Assembly: GCA_963697525.1 (NCBI GenBank) | Contig: OY969087.1 | Span: forward strand, 5,890,001-5,954,000 | Direction: 5' to 3' | From: Bradymonas sp963697525 | GTDB taxonomy: Bacteria; Myxococcota_A; Bradymonadia; Bradymonadales; Bradymonadaceae | DNA: 64,000 bases | Shown here: one piece after another, positions 8,826 through 17,208 of the stretch | How the letters are laid out: each line of letters opens with the position of its first letter | Position numbering within the stretch: the first letter of the stretch is position 1 | The notes under the pieces: model-generated | Databases searched by the model: none | What the model saw: only the letters and a program-made list of their open reading frames with translations | What the model was told of the DNA's origin: nothing | Made by a program: the position numbers and the translations under genes

Positions 8826-10049
8826 GCCAACTCCTCGGTGGGGACCACCACGACCAGTCTGGTTCCCTCGGTCCACGAGGTCTCCACCTCCAACTCGCCG
8901 CCCATCAGCCGGGCGCGCTCGTTCATACCCACCAGACCAAAGCTCGCCTCGGGGCCTGCTCCCATGCCTCCGGGGTCGAAGCCGACGCCGTCGTCGCGCA
9001 CGACCAGGGTGACCTGGGCGGGCTCGACCTGCAGGCGTACCTGCACCTGGCTCGCCCGGGCGTGGGCGGCCACGTTGTTGAGCGCCTCCTGGCAGATGCG
9101 GTACAGCCCGTTTTCGACGCGGGTGGGCAGCGGGCGCGCGGCGCCGACCGCCTCGAAGGTCACCGCGGCCTGCCGGCTGACTTCGTGGCTCGCGCACAAC
9201 GCCCGCAGCGCCTGCCCGAGCGCCCGTCCCTCCAGAGGCGCCGCGCGCAGGTCGTGCACCGAGCGGCGCGCTTCCTCGAGCGCGCGGCGGCTGAGCGCGA
9301 GCGCGCGGCGAACAATCGGCGCGACCTCGTCTGGCGGCGCGCCGCGCTCGACGACGGCGTCGGCCGTCTCCAATTGCATGATGATGCCCGTCAGGCTCTG
9401 GGCGAGCGTGTCGTGGATATCGCGCGCCAGGCGGTTGCGCTCCTCGACGGCGCCCAATTCGGCGCTGCGCGAGAACAGACGGGTGCGCTCGATGGCGATG
9501 CTGATCAGATCGCTGACGGTGCGCAACATGCGCAGCTCGTCGTCGCTCAGCCGGCGCCAGTCGCGGCTGGCGAGGTTGAGCACGCCGAGCTTGGCCTGGC
9601 CGCTGTCGTCGCGGCTCTCGTCGCCGGCCGGGGCGCCCTCCCCTCGCGCGATCAGCGGCACGCTGGCGTGGTAGCGAAACCCCTCGCTGCCCTCCGACAA
9701 CTTCTTGAGCCGGCTGCAGGTCAACACGTTGATATTGGCCGCCCCGTCGTGGTCGCCGGCGCGAAACGTATCCAGACAATAGCAGCCGCCTTCCATCAAC
9801 TCGGGGTGCTCGGCCAGCCCTGGCGGCAGCCGGCGCGCGGCGGCCAGGTACGGCTGGCCCGTTTGCTCGTCGAGCAACCAGAATCCAGCCGGTCTCCAGC
9901 CCCAATAGCTCGCCGGCCTTGGCCAGCGCCACGTCCAACGCCTCGCGAAGCGCCACCGAGCCGTTCAACGCGGCGGCGACCTCGTGCAAGATGACCAATT
10001 CCCGATTTTTGCGGCGCAATTGCTCTCGCTCTGTCGACTTGTCGCTCAT
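8822..10049 (-). pseudogene. GAF-domain NarX/DegS-type histidine kinase, broken by a single-base frameshift
   Basis: The reading frame for MSDKSTEREQ up to ...GLETGW is one base out of register with the frame that continues as FWLLDEQTGQPYL. The shift is at about 9884-9886 on the plus strand. Removing one base restores TGWFWLLDEQTG, as expected inside a GAF domain, and gives a 408-residue kinase. The plan would be: coiled coil, GAF domain (about 30-190), HisKA_3 with phosphoacceptor His in LARDIHDTLAQS, and an ATP-binding domain with NNVAAHA and VRDDGVGFD. The start at 10049 has GAGGA just upstream. The stop overlaps the response-regulator start by GTGA. Everything downstream of the shift is intact, which fits either a recent mutation or a sequence error. 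Confidence 0.85.
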
Positions 10050-10313
10050 ATGTCCTCGCAGCGGTTTCACCATAGCGTCGAGCCTCGCCAGCCATCACCA
10101 TACAGCCGGCCCACCGGCCGGGACAACGACGCTCGGGCCCTGCCTGTACCATCGTCCAGGCCCGTACTGGCTGACCGGCCGGCTCCAAATCCCACCCGAC
10201 GTCCAATTACCGGGCCGCCCCGTCCCACCTACCTTAGACACCGCAACACGGCCCGCCACACGGCCACATACAACGCGGGTCCCACCGACCGACCACGAAT
10301 TCGAGGAACGATC

Positions 10314-11018
10314 ATGAACAAGACATACGCCTCCCCCAACATCGCCATCATCACCGGAGCGTCGCGCGGCCTGGGCCTCGCCGTGGCCCGCGAGCTTGCC
10401 CGTCGCGAGTGGACGCTGGTCATCGACGCGCGCACAAAACAGGCCCTCGAGAAGGCTCGAGTGGTCCTGGCCGAGCGCACCGACGTGGTGGCCATCGCCG
10501 GCGACGTCAACGACGCCGCCCATCGGCGTGCGTTGGTCGCCGCAGCGGCCGGCAGGGGCGCCATCGCCGCCGTCATCAACAACGCGGGCGCGCTGGGGCC
10601 CAGCCCGCAGCCCGCCCTGCTCGACTACCCGCTGGATGTGCTCGAGCATGTCTTTCGCACCAACGTGCTCGCGCCGCTGGCGTTGCTTCAGGCAGCGCGC
10701 CCGCATCTGGCCGCGGGGGCGCGGCTGGTCAACATCTCGAGCGACGCCGCCGTCGAGGCCTACGCCGGCTGGGGCGGCTACGGGGCCAGCAAGGCCGCGC
10801 TCGAGCAGCTCACCGCCGTGCTCGCCGTCGAGGAGCCCGAGCTTCGCGTCTTCTGCGTCGACCCCGGCGATATGCGCACCAACATGCACCAGCGCGCCTT
10901 CCCCGGCGAGGACATCAGCGACCGGCCGCTGCCCGCGGCGAGCGTGCCCGGGCTGGTCGAACTCCTGGAGGGCGCGCACCCAAGCGGGCGTTACCAGGCG
11001 CGCCGCATGGCGCAATAG
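10314..11018 (+). CDS. Short-chain dehydrogenase/reductase
   Basis: A 234-residue classical SDR. The N-terminal cofactor motif is TGASRGLG; NNAG follows the fourth strand, a Ser lies in VNISSDAA, and the catalytic YxxxK is present as YGASK. It should oxidise or reduce a hydroxyl or keto group with NAD(P)H; the Arg in the nucleotide loop (DARTK) suggests NADP(H). The ATG at 10314 is preceded by GAGGA seven bases upstream. The substrate cannot be read from the sequence. The QueA-like gene starts 43 bases downstream on the same strand, so the two may be co-transcribed. Confidence 0.94.
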   Translation: MNKTYASPNIAIITGASRGLGLAVARELARREWTLVIDARTKQALEKARVVLAERTDVVAIAGDVNDAAHRRALVAAAAGRGAIAAVINNAGALGPSPQPALLDYPLDVLEHVFRTNVLAPLALLQAARPHLAAGARLVNISSDAAVEAYAGWGGYGASKAALEQLTAVLAVEEPELRVFCVDPGDMRTNMHQRAFPGEDISDRPLPAASVPGLVELLEGAHPSGRYQARRMAQ

Positions 11019-11061
11019 CCGAGGCCCAACCGCAACGATGACCAAGCTTTTTGGAGGAATT

Positions 11062-12138
11062 ATGTCGGCTGTACACAAGCTCAACCACGGTGAGGCGCCC
11101 AACGGAAGCCTGGCGTCGTTGACCATCTGCGAGCGTCATATCGCCCGGCGGCCTCCGGAGTGCCGCGGGTTGGCGCGCGACGGGGTTCGGCTGCTGGTCA
11201 CCGACACCAGCGCAGCCGCGCCGCACCACGCCCACCTGTACGAGTTGCCCGATTTCCTGAGGCCCGGCGACCTGCTGGTGCTCAACGACAGCCAGACGCT
11301 GCCCGCGGCCCTGCCGGCCACGCGTGAGGACCACCTACCGGCGCTGCTCCACCTGTCCACGCGGCTCGACGCCGAACATTGGAGCGTCGAGCTTCGCCAG
11401 CCCCACCACCACGGAAGTCGGCCGTCCTTCGACGGGCGCCCGGGCGAGGTCGTTGGTCTCCCCGACGGCGCCCGGGCGCGATTGGAGGCGCCCTATCGGA
11501 AAAGCCGCCGGTTGTGGCGCGCCCGCCTGGAGTACCCCAGCCCGTTGCATGACTTCCTGGAGCGCCACGGCCAGCCCATTCGCTACGATTACGTCGACCG
11601 GGCCTGGAGCATCGATCACTACCGCACGCCGGTAGGCAGCGTCCCCGGCAGCGCCGAGATGCCCTCGGCGGGCCGCGGTTTGACGGCGGGTTTGCTCGAT
11701 CGTCTGGCGAAAGCAGGCGTGCACCTGACGACGATCACCCTGCACACCGGCGTCTCCAGCCTGGAGAGCGACGAGCCGCCCTACCCCGAGCGCTTCGTCG
11801 TCTCCAAGGTAGCTGCGGCCACCGTCAACGCCACGCGCCGGCGCGGCGGGCGCGTCATCGCCGTGGGCACCACCTGTGTGCGCGCCCTGGAGTCGGCGGC
11901 GGTCGACGGCGAGGTGCGCGGCCAGCGTGGCTGGACCGACCTGGTCGTCACCCCCGAGCGCGGCGTGGGCGTGGTCGACGGCCTGCTCACCGGGCTGCAC
12001 GAGCCGCGCTCGACACACCTGAAGATGCTCTCGGCCCTGGTCCCGCGCCAACGGCTCGCCCGCGACTACGCCGAGGCGCTCTCGCGCGATTACCTGTGGC
12101 ACGAATTCGGCGACATGCAGCTCATCGTGGGGCGCTGA
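11062..12138 (+). CDS. Divergent QueA-like S-adenosylmethionine:tRNA ribosyltransferase-isomerase family protein
   Basis: A 358-residue protein that keeps the framework of QueA, which transfers the ribosyl part of SAM to preQ1 in tRNA during queuosine synthesis. Visible landmarks are RPGDLLVLNDSQTLPA near the N terminus, ITLHTGVSSL in place of the usual VTLHVGxGTF, and GGRVIAVGTTCVRALES and GLHEPRSTHLKMLSAL near the C terminus. Several canonical positions differ, for example AEMPSAGRGLTAGLL where QueA has GSxAAPTAGLHFT. It may therefore be a paralogue with another SAM-dependent role. The ATG at 11062 is preceded by GGAGGAAT. No other queuosine genes are in the window. The family is fairly sure, the reaction is not. 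Confidence 0.8.
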   Translation: MSAVHKLNHGEAPNGSLASLTICERHIARRPPECRGLARDGVRLLVTDTSAAAPHHAHLYELPDFLRPGDLLVLNDSQTLPAALPATREDHLPALLHLSTRLDAEHWSVELRQPHHHGSRPSFDGRPGEVVGLPDGARARLEAPYRKSRRLWRARLEYPSPLHDFLERHGQPIRYDYVDRAWSIDHYRTPVGSVPGSAEMPSAGRGLTAGLLDRLAKAGVHLTTITLHTGVSSLESDEPPYPERFVVSKVAAATVNATRRRGGRVIAVGTTCVRALESAAVDGEVRGQRGWTDLVVTPERGVGVVDGLLTGLHEPRSTHLKMLSALVPRQRLARDYAEALSRDYLWHEFGDMQLIVGR

Positions 12139-12139
12139 G

Positions 12140-13102
12140 TCATTGGTCGTCGGCGTCCTTGCCCTTGGCCTTGTGCGTGCCTTTGCGCAGGTTCGCGGCG
12201 ACGACCTTGTCGCCGAAGCGCTCGTAGTTGACCAGCCAGGCGGCGGCGTTTTTGACGTAGCGGGCGGTGCCGGCGGTGTCCCAATTGATGTACAGCCGGG
12301 TAAAGCCGCCGTCGAGGATGGCGCGCTTCCCATTGTGGTCGTAAAACGCCGCCACCAGGTTGCCCGCCGAGCCGCGAATCAGCGGGGTGAGCGCGTCATT
12401 GGGCTGGATGGTGGCGATGGTGATCCCCTCGTAGATATGCTCCAATCCGGTGGTCAGCAAGTGGTCGCGAAGCAGGCCGGGCTGGCCCTTTTTCTGCTGC
12501 AAGCCCACCGTCTTGTTACCCATCAAGTTGCCCTTCATCTCCCCGTTGAACAGTACCTTGGCCACGGCGTTGGCGTCGCTGTAATAGGGCTGATTGTCCC
12601 CCCAGATATACACGCCTTTGCCACTGTCGAAGAACTCCTTGATGACCTGCAAGTGCTTCTTGGTCAGGTGGCGAGTGGAGCCGGAGATGATCCACAACTG
12701 GCAGGACTTTTTGAGCGCCTTGCGCAGCTCCTCGGGGCTGGGCGCCTGGTTGATCCAGCGGTAGACCGAAAAGCCCTTCTCGGCCAGCGCCTGCTTGGGC
12801 AGGTGAAAGTCGAAGCCCTCGCCGGTGTAAAAGTGCAGCACCGCGATCGTCTGGCCCTTGAAGGCGCCGTCGACGGCCAGGTCGTATTGGTTGCCGGCGG
12901 CGTTGCCAAATTTGTCCGCCGCCGGGGCTACCTCTTCGGTCTTGTAGGTCGTCTGGCCGGTCTCGTCGACCACGCGCACCCGCCGCTCGACCCGGGGCGC
13001 ACTCTTGGCGGCGACCGGAGAGTATTGGGCGAAGGCCGAGGAGCTGGTCAGCAGCACGAGCGCGGCCATGGCGAGGAAGGTCATCAACAGGGACTTTTTC
13101 AT
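12140..13102 (-). CDS. Exported protein with a glutamine-amidotransferase-like fold, function unknown
   Basis: A 320-residue protein with a typical signal peptide (MKKSLLMTFLAMAALVLL, cleavage after SAFA). The mature part resembles ThuA/class I glutamine-amidotransferase-like folds: a strand TIAVLHFYTG, LWIISGST, then an extended helix and GVYIWGDNQPYY, and late in the protein GNLVAAFYDHNGKRAILDGGFTRLY. No catalytic Cys nucleophile elbow is evident, so an enzymatic role is doubtful; the fold often serves as a binding module. The start at 13102 has AGGAA about eight bases upstream. It converges on the QueA-like gene with one base between the two stop codons. I do not recognise a specific family. 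Confidence 0.7.
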   Translation of the reverse strand: MKKSLLMTFLAMAALVLLTSSSAFAQYSPVAAKSAPRVERRVRVVDETGQTTYKTEEVAPAADKFGNAAGNQYDLAVDGAFKGQTIAVLHFYTGEGFDFHLPKQALAEKGFSVYRWINQAPSPEELRKALKKSCQLWIISGSTRHLTKKHLQVIKEFFDSGKGVYIWGDNQPYYSDANAVAKVLFNGEMKGNLMGNKTVGLQQKKGQPGLLRDHLLTTGLEHIYEGITIATIQPNDALTPLIRGSAGNLVAAFYDHNGKRAILDGGFTRLYINWDTAGTARYVKNAAAWLVNYERFGDKVVAANLRKGTHKAKGKDADDQ

Positions 13103-13300
13103 CGGGCGTTCCTTTCGCGTCGAGCGAGTCGGAGGTTGTGTGGTCGTGTCTCCCCTACTCACGCGCCCCGGCGAAAAAAGATCTAAGAAAGCTTCGATCC
13201 GGCGCAAAACTGCCCCAGCCGCAGGTTTGACCCGCACCGAGTACCCCGTAGATTTACAGTGAGTGCCTTGGAGGCTGTTCAGCATCAGGAGGATGACGCC

Positions 13301-13417
13301 ATGGCCCACATTGAAGTCGAAGAAGTTCCCGCCGCCAGCCGCACGTTCTGGGGCTGGGTCGTCATGGTCATCGCCGTGGCGATCGTCATCTGGTTGGTCG
13401 TCGAATTCGCCACCTGA
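13301..13417 (+). CDS. Small single-pass membrane protein (38 aa)
   Basis: A short gene with an excellent ribosome-binding site (AGGAGG, eight bases before the ATG). It encodes an acidic N-terminal tail (HIEVEEVPAA), an aromatic boundary (FWGW) and one hydrophobic helix of about 18 residues (VVMVIAVAIVIWLVVEF). It ends in TGA at 13415-13417. The next gene, a PRC-barrel protein, starts 49 bases downstream on the same strand, so they may share a transcript. Its function is unknown; size and layout suit a regulatory or scaffolding membrane peptide. The strong ribosome-binding site and clean helix support a real gene. Confidence 0.7.
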   Translation: MAHIEVEEVPAASRTFWGWVVMVIAVAIVIWLVVEFAT

Positions 13418-13466
13418 GCGATCACCACGTCGATGCAATGCGCTTGCTGACACATGGAGGACTCCC

Positions 13467-13742
13467 ATGACCATCCAACGCCTCTCCAAACTCGCCGACT
13501 GGCGCGTCAAGCATAAGGAGCAGGATGTGCGCGGCCTCGACCTGTGGGAGCGGGAGGGAGCGCGCGTGGGCACCATCGCCGACATGGTCGTCGACACCGA
13601 CGCCCGCCTGGTCACCAGCGTGGTGCTCGAGGACGGCCGGCACGTCGCCGCCGAAGACATCGATATCGAAGGCAGCAAGGTCTACCTGGACGTGCCGCTT
13701 GGCGAGGAATTCGAGGGCGCCGAGCGCCGCCCCCAGGGATAA
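13467..13742 (+). CDS. PRC-barrel domain protein
   Basis: A 91-residue protein consisting almost entirely of one PRC-barrel-like domain, a small beta-barrel found in RimM, the photosynthetic reaction-centre H subunit and stress proteins. The strand pattern is visible in DLWEREGARVGTIADMVVD, LVTSVVLEDGRHVA and GSKVYLDVPLGEEFE. The ATG at 13467 follows GGAGG by five bases. It is preceded by the 38-residue membrane protein. Free-standing PRC-barrel proteins commonly occur with DUF2382 proteins, two of which lie 3 kb downstream, so a role in general stress is plausible but inferred. Confidence 0.85.
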   Translation: MTIQRLSKLADWRVKHKEQDVRGLDLWEREGARVGTIADMVVDTDARLVTSVVLEDGRHVAAEDIDIEGSKVYLDVPLGEEFEGAERRPQG

Positions 13743-13755
13743 CCGAGGATGCGTG

Positions 13756-15075
13756 TTAACCGAGGACGCGCCGCGTAAAGTCGTTTTGGAAGATGCGCCT
13801 CGGGTCGAGGCGCTCGCGCACCTGCACAAAATCGTCGAAGCGCGGGTAGACACGCCGAAGTTGCTCACGCCCGGCGAAGAACGTCTTTCCCCAGTGAGGC
13901 CGAGCGCCCAGGCGGGTGGCGATGGCCTCGCAGCCCTCGAAGTACGCCCGCCAGCGCGGTGAGTCGCCGATGTAGGCGCCGATCTGGCAGGCATCGCGCC
14001 CGTAGGCCGGGCTCAGCCAGATGTCGTCGCCGGCGACGAAGCGCACCTCTGTGATAAAATTGACCGGGATCTGCTCCCACTCGATGAGCGCGCGCATCTG
14101 CTGGAGGGCGTCTTCGGCCTGGTCGCGCGCGAAGGCGTACTCCGCCTCCAGGTGGCGCGGCGGCATGGGCAGATTGAACACGCGGTGGCTGTGGTCGACC
14201 AGCTCGTAGTCGGCGAAATACGTCCCGGCGACCAGCCAATTGAGCGCGGGGACGGCCGCCGGGAAGCGACCACCCAGCGCCAAAATCCCCGCGAAGACCG
14301 GGTTGAGCAACCCGGCGTCGTCGACGCGGTGCATCAGCCGCAGCGGGGTGCGCTCGCGCTCGGTGCGGTCGGCGACGAAGACCTGCACGCGCCCGGTATG
14401 CGGCAGCCACCAGAATTTGACGTGCTCGTGGGCGTCGACCAGCGACTGCATCTGGCGAAGCGCTTCGTCGAAGCCCAGCGTAAAGGAGCGCTCGTACAGG
14501 TTGAACGCGGGCACGCACTTCAGGGTCACCTGGGTGATCACCCCCAGGCTGCCCAGGCCGACGCGCGCGGCCGCCAGCAGCTCCGGGTGCGAATCGGCCG
14601 ATAGCTCGAGCACGTCGCCGGTGCCGGTGACCAGGCGCAGGGACTCGACCATCGACGACAGGTTTCCCACGCCCACGCCCGTGCCGTGAGTCCCGGTGGA
14701 GATGACCCCGGCGACCGACTGCTCGGCGACCGACCCCAGGTTGGCCAGAGCCAGGCCGCGCTCGAGCAAATAGGCCACCAGGTCTTTGAGGCGAATCCCC
14801 GCCTCCACGGTCACCCTGCCCCGCTGCGGGTCGACCGAGAGCACATGCGACAGGCGGTCCAGGTTGACCAATTGGCCGTCCGTGCAGGCGATATCAGACC
14901 AGGAGTGACCGGCTCCGACCACGCGCATGGTCTGGCCGTGGCGGCGCACGTGCTCGACCAACTCGACGACCTCACGCTCGCTGCTGGGCATGTGAATGCC
15001 CGCCGGGGTGCACGCCTGATTGCGCGCCCAATTGTGAAACAGACGACCGGAGGCCGATGTCGACGTGAGCAGCAT
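13756..15075 (-). CDS. FAD-linked sugar-lactone oxidase (D-arabinono-1,4-lactone oxidase family)
   Basis: A 439-residue flavoenzyme. The N-terminal FAD-binding PCMH-type domain (about 15-190) shows GAGHSWSDIACTDG, where the His is the usual covalent FAD attachment site, and the region GTHGTGVGVGN that contacts the pyrophosphate. The C-terminal D-arabinono-lactone oxidase domain ends with RPHWGKTFF and RRIFQNDF, both typical of ALO/gulonolactone oxidases. It should oxidise an aldonolactone or a related sugar alcohol, passing electrons to oxygen or another acceptor. The exact substrate is not readable. It is convergent with the PRC-barrel gene and 29 bases downstream of the lipase on the same strand. 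Confidence 0.92.
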   Translation of the reverse strand: MLLTSTSASGRLFHNWARNQACTPAGIHMPSSEREVVELVEHVRRHGQTMRVVGAGHSWSDIACTDGQLVNLDRLSHVLSVDPQRGRVTVEAGIRLKDLVAYLLERGLALANLGSVAEQSVAGVISTGTHGTGVGVGNLSSMVESLRLVTGTGDVLELSADSHPELLAAARVGLGSLGVITQVTLKCVPAFNLYERSFTLGFDEALRQMQSLVDAHEHVKFWWLPHTGRVQVFVADRTERERTPLRLMHRVDDAGLLNPVFAGILALGGRFPAAVPALNWLVAGTYFADYELVDHSHRVFNLPMPPRHLEAEYAFARDQAEDALQQMRALIEWEQIPVNFITEVRFVAGDDIWLSPAYGRDACQIGAYIGDSPRWRAYFEGCEAIATRLGARPHWGKTFFAGREQLRRVYPRFDDFVQVRERLDPRRIFQNDFTRRVLG

Positions 15076-15104
15076 AGCGGTGGTGTGCAGGTGGAAAGTT
15101 GAGG

Positions 15105-16262
15105 TCAGAAGCCCTTGCGCTGCAGCCCGAAGGCGAGATTGCGGTAGAATCGGATATGGTCGAAGCCGGTGTGCGGGTCGGCCTCGTCGTGGGCGATTTG
15201 GCCAACCTCGTCGAGGTGGTCGGCGGGGATGCACCCGCGGAAATGCCCCCACTTGGCGCTGTCGACGGCGACCATGCCGTCGTTGAGCGTCAGGCTCGGC
15301 CCGGCGACCAGCGCCGCCGCGCCCCACAGCAGCGAGCTCATGTGGTCCATGGTGCCGTCGTGCATCAGCACCTTGCCGTCGCACGCCTCCTCGATGCCGC
15401 CCACGCGGATCCCCTCGACGCTGCTCACGCCCGCCCACGACTGATAGTAGACACCATCGGCGTTGGGGTTGTGGGCGTTGAAGTCGTCGGCGTTGGATTC
15501 GGCGATATCCTGCATCGCCGCGCGCACGTCGGCCTTGTCGGCGACGTCGCTGAAGGTGCCTCCCACCGCACGCGCCAGGGCGTCGACCGCGCCGTCGGCG
15601 CTCTGAGGCATCAAGTCCAGGTAGACGTCGGCGATGCGCGAGCCGTGGTGCGGGGTCGCGATGGTGGTCAGCGAGGCGACCCGATCGGCATAGCCCAGGG
15701 TGCTGATAAGGTAGCGGCAGTCCAATCCGCCCATCGAATGGGCCACCAGGTTGACCTTCTGAGCGCCGGTCTGCGCCAGGATGTCGTCGATCTGGGTGGC
15801 GAGGCTCTGGGCGCGCACTTTCACCGAATGAAACGGGGGAACTTCGGTCTGGAAGACCACGTGTCCGTCGGCGCGCAGCGCGTCGGCCACCTTGTAGAAC
15901 GACCAGAAGTTGGTGTCGCTGCCCATGAACCCGTGCGCGAGCACGATGGGATAGCGGGTAGGTTGGCCCGAGGGATCGGGCCCCAGCGGGTCGAGGTCGC
16001 AATCGGGATCGTGGCGCGGGCAGAACCAATCGCACGCCCGGTCGCCGTACCAGCTATTGCGCTGACAGATGTCGATGCCCCAGTCGGCCTTGCCGTTGTT
16101 GGAGGCGTCGGCCGCCTGCGCTTTGGTCTGGGGCAGATCCGTCGACGTGGTCGCGTGGCTCTGCGACGGCGCGGCCTGGCCGCACCCCGTGGCGAGCATG
16201 GTGGCCAGGGCCAGCACCATTGCCAACCTCACGCAGCGAAAAGCCTTTCCGTACAAGCACAT
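15105..16262 (-). CDS. Secreted lipoprotein lipase/esterase, alpha/beta hydrolase
   Basis: A protein of about 385 residues. The signal sequence ends in the lipobox LATGC, so it should be acylated and held at a membrane or the surface. The alpha/beta hydrolase core has the oxyanion-side segment VLAHGFMGS, the nucleophile elbow AHSMGG and ATPHHGS, matching family I bacterial lipases such as LipA of Pseudomonas and Burkholderia. An N-terminal Cys-rich segment (ACDWFCPRHDPDCDLDP) may bind metal or form disulfides. The start is uncertain: ATG at 16262 gives a compact lipoprotein signal, ATG at 16295 adds 11 residues, and neither has a strong ribosome-binding site. No lipase-specific foldase gene is next to it. 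Confidence 0.85.
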   Translation of the reverse strand: MCLYGKAFRCVRLAMVLALATMLATGCGQAAPSQSHATTSTDLPQTKAQAADASNNGKADWGIDICQRNSWYGDRACDWFCPRHDPDCDLDPLGPDPSGQPTRYPIVLAHGFMGSDTNFWSFYKVADALRADGHVVFQTEVPPFHSVKVRAQSLATQIDDILAQTGAQKVNLVAHSMGGLDCRYLISTLGYADRVASLTTIATPHHGSRIADVYLDLMPQSADGAVDALARAVGGTFSDVADKADVRAAMQDIAESNADDFNAHNPNADGVYYQSWAGVSSVEGIRVGGIEEACDGKVLMHDGTMDHMSSLLWGAAALVAGPSLTLNDGMVAVDSAKWGHFRGCIPADHLDEVGQIAHDEADPHTGFDHIRFYRNLAFGLQRKGF

Positions 16263-16444
16263 AACCAAACCCACCACAGAGAAGCGCGCGAGCATCGAGG
16301 CTGCCCTATTGGAACGAGGGCGGCGGCGTCGACTGCGCCCGAATGCATCGAGTGGCCCCACCATGCCCCAGCCACCGGTGCGGTGCAAGTCGCGCGGTTG
16401 ACCCTCTTCCGAGCTACCGTACCTTTGAGGAGATAACTGACGGC

Positions 16445-17149
16445 ATGGGTGCCGCGATAAGCCATCATCACGCCCGGACATATATCATGACTTTTGCCCC
16501 CGATAGGGTGACGGACGAAACTGGTCGAGCCGGGCGTCTGGTCGCCACCTCCCCCGCGGGGGAGACCGCCCAGACGATGACCGTGGTCGCCGACGGACAC
16601 CGCTACACCATTCCCCACGAGCGTGTGCACGCCACGACCGACGGCTCTTACGTGCTCGACGGTCGCTTCGACGACTATGCCTGCGAAGCGTCGCTGTCGG
16701 GGCAGGAGCACACGGCCGGCGAGAGCCGGCACGACGAGGTTCGGGTGCCGTTGGCACGAGAACACGTCGACGTCGAACGCGAGCGCAAACCCGTGGGGAA
16801 AGTGCGTCTGACCAAGCGCGTCGAAGAGCATGACGTCCAGGTCGACGAGCACGTCGACACCGAGCACGTCGACGTCGAGCGCGTGCCCGTCGAACGGGTG
16901 CTCGACGAACCCGCTCACGTCCGTCAAGAAGGCGACACGCTGGTCATCCCGGTGATGGAAGAGCGCCTCGTCAAGCAGTTGGTTCTGGTCGAGGAGGTCC
17001 GCGTCACCCGCCGCCGTCACACCGAAGACGTCCGCGAGCCGGTCACGCTGCGTCGCGAATATGTCGACGTCGAACGTGAACCGGTCGAGCCGGATACGCC
17101 CGGCTCGCGGCAGCCGCCAGCCTCGGGACACCGTCCCGAGGCTGGATGA
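16445..17149 (+). CDS. DUF2382-domain stress protein (first copy)
   Basis: A highly charged protein of about 234 residues with a DUF2382 domain (about 85-215), marked by alternating basic/acidic amphipathic segments such as PLAREHVDVER, KVRLTKRVEEH, LVIPVMEERLVKQ and PVTLRREYVDVER. The N-terminal part is a small beta-rich region (VTVVADGHRYTIPHERV). Proteins of this type (YsnF/AvaK relatives) are induced by general and oxidative stress. The start is ambiguous: ATG at 16445 has GAGGAG 12 bases upstream; ATG at 16487 gives a shorter N terminus without a clear site. A second DUF2382 gene follows after 59 bases. Confidence 0.85.
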   Translation: MGAAISHHHARTYIMTFAPDRVTDETGRAGRLVATSPAGETAQTMTVVADGHRYTIPHERVHATTDGSYVLDGRFDDYACEASLSGQEHTAGESRHDEVRVPLAREHVDVERERKPVGKVRLTKRVEEHDVQVDEHVDTEHVDVERVPVERVLDEPAHVRQEGDTLVIPVMEERLVKQLVLVEEVRVTRRRHTEDVREPVTLRREYVDVEREPVEPDTPGSRQPPASGHRPEAG

Positions 17150-17208
17150 TCATCACGTAACAATCCCGCCCCGTTCGTCGGGGCGTTCAGTCATAGAGGA
17201 GGACGACC

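Noticed and set aside
8184..10073. A single long open frame joining the response regulator with the front of its kinase
   Set aside because: The middle of that frame is Arg/Pro-rich nonsense; the kinase core is encoded in another frame, so the continuity is a side effect of the frameshift.
13740..13773. Direct repeat TAACCGAGGA(T/C)GCG across the end of the PRC-barrel gene
   Set aside because: It covers the two convergent stop codons and is only 14 bases with one mismatch; too short to call an attachment site.
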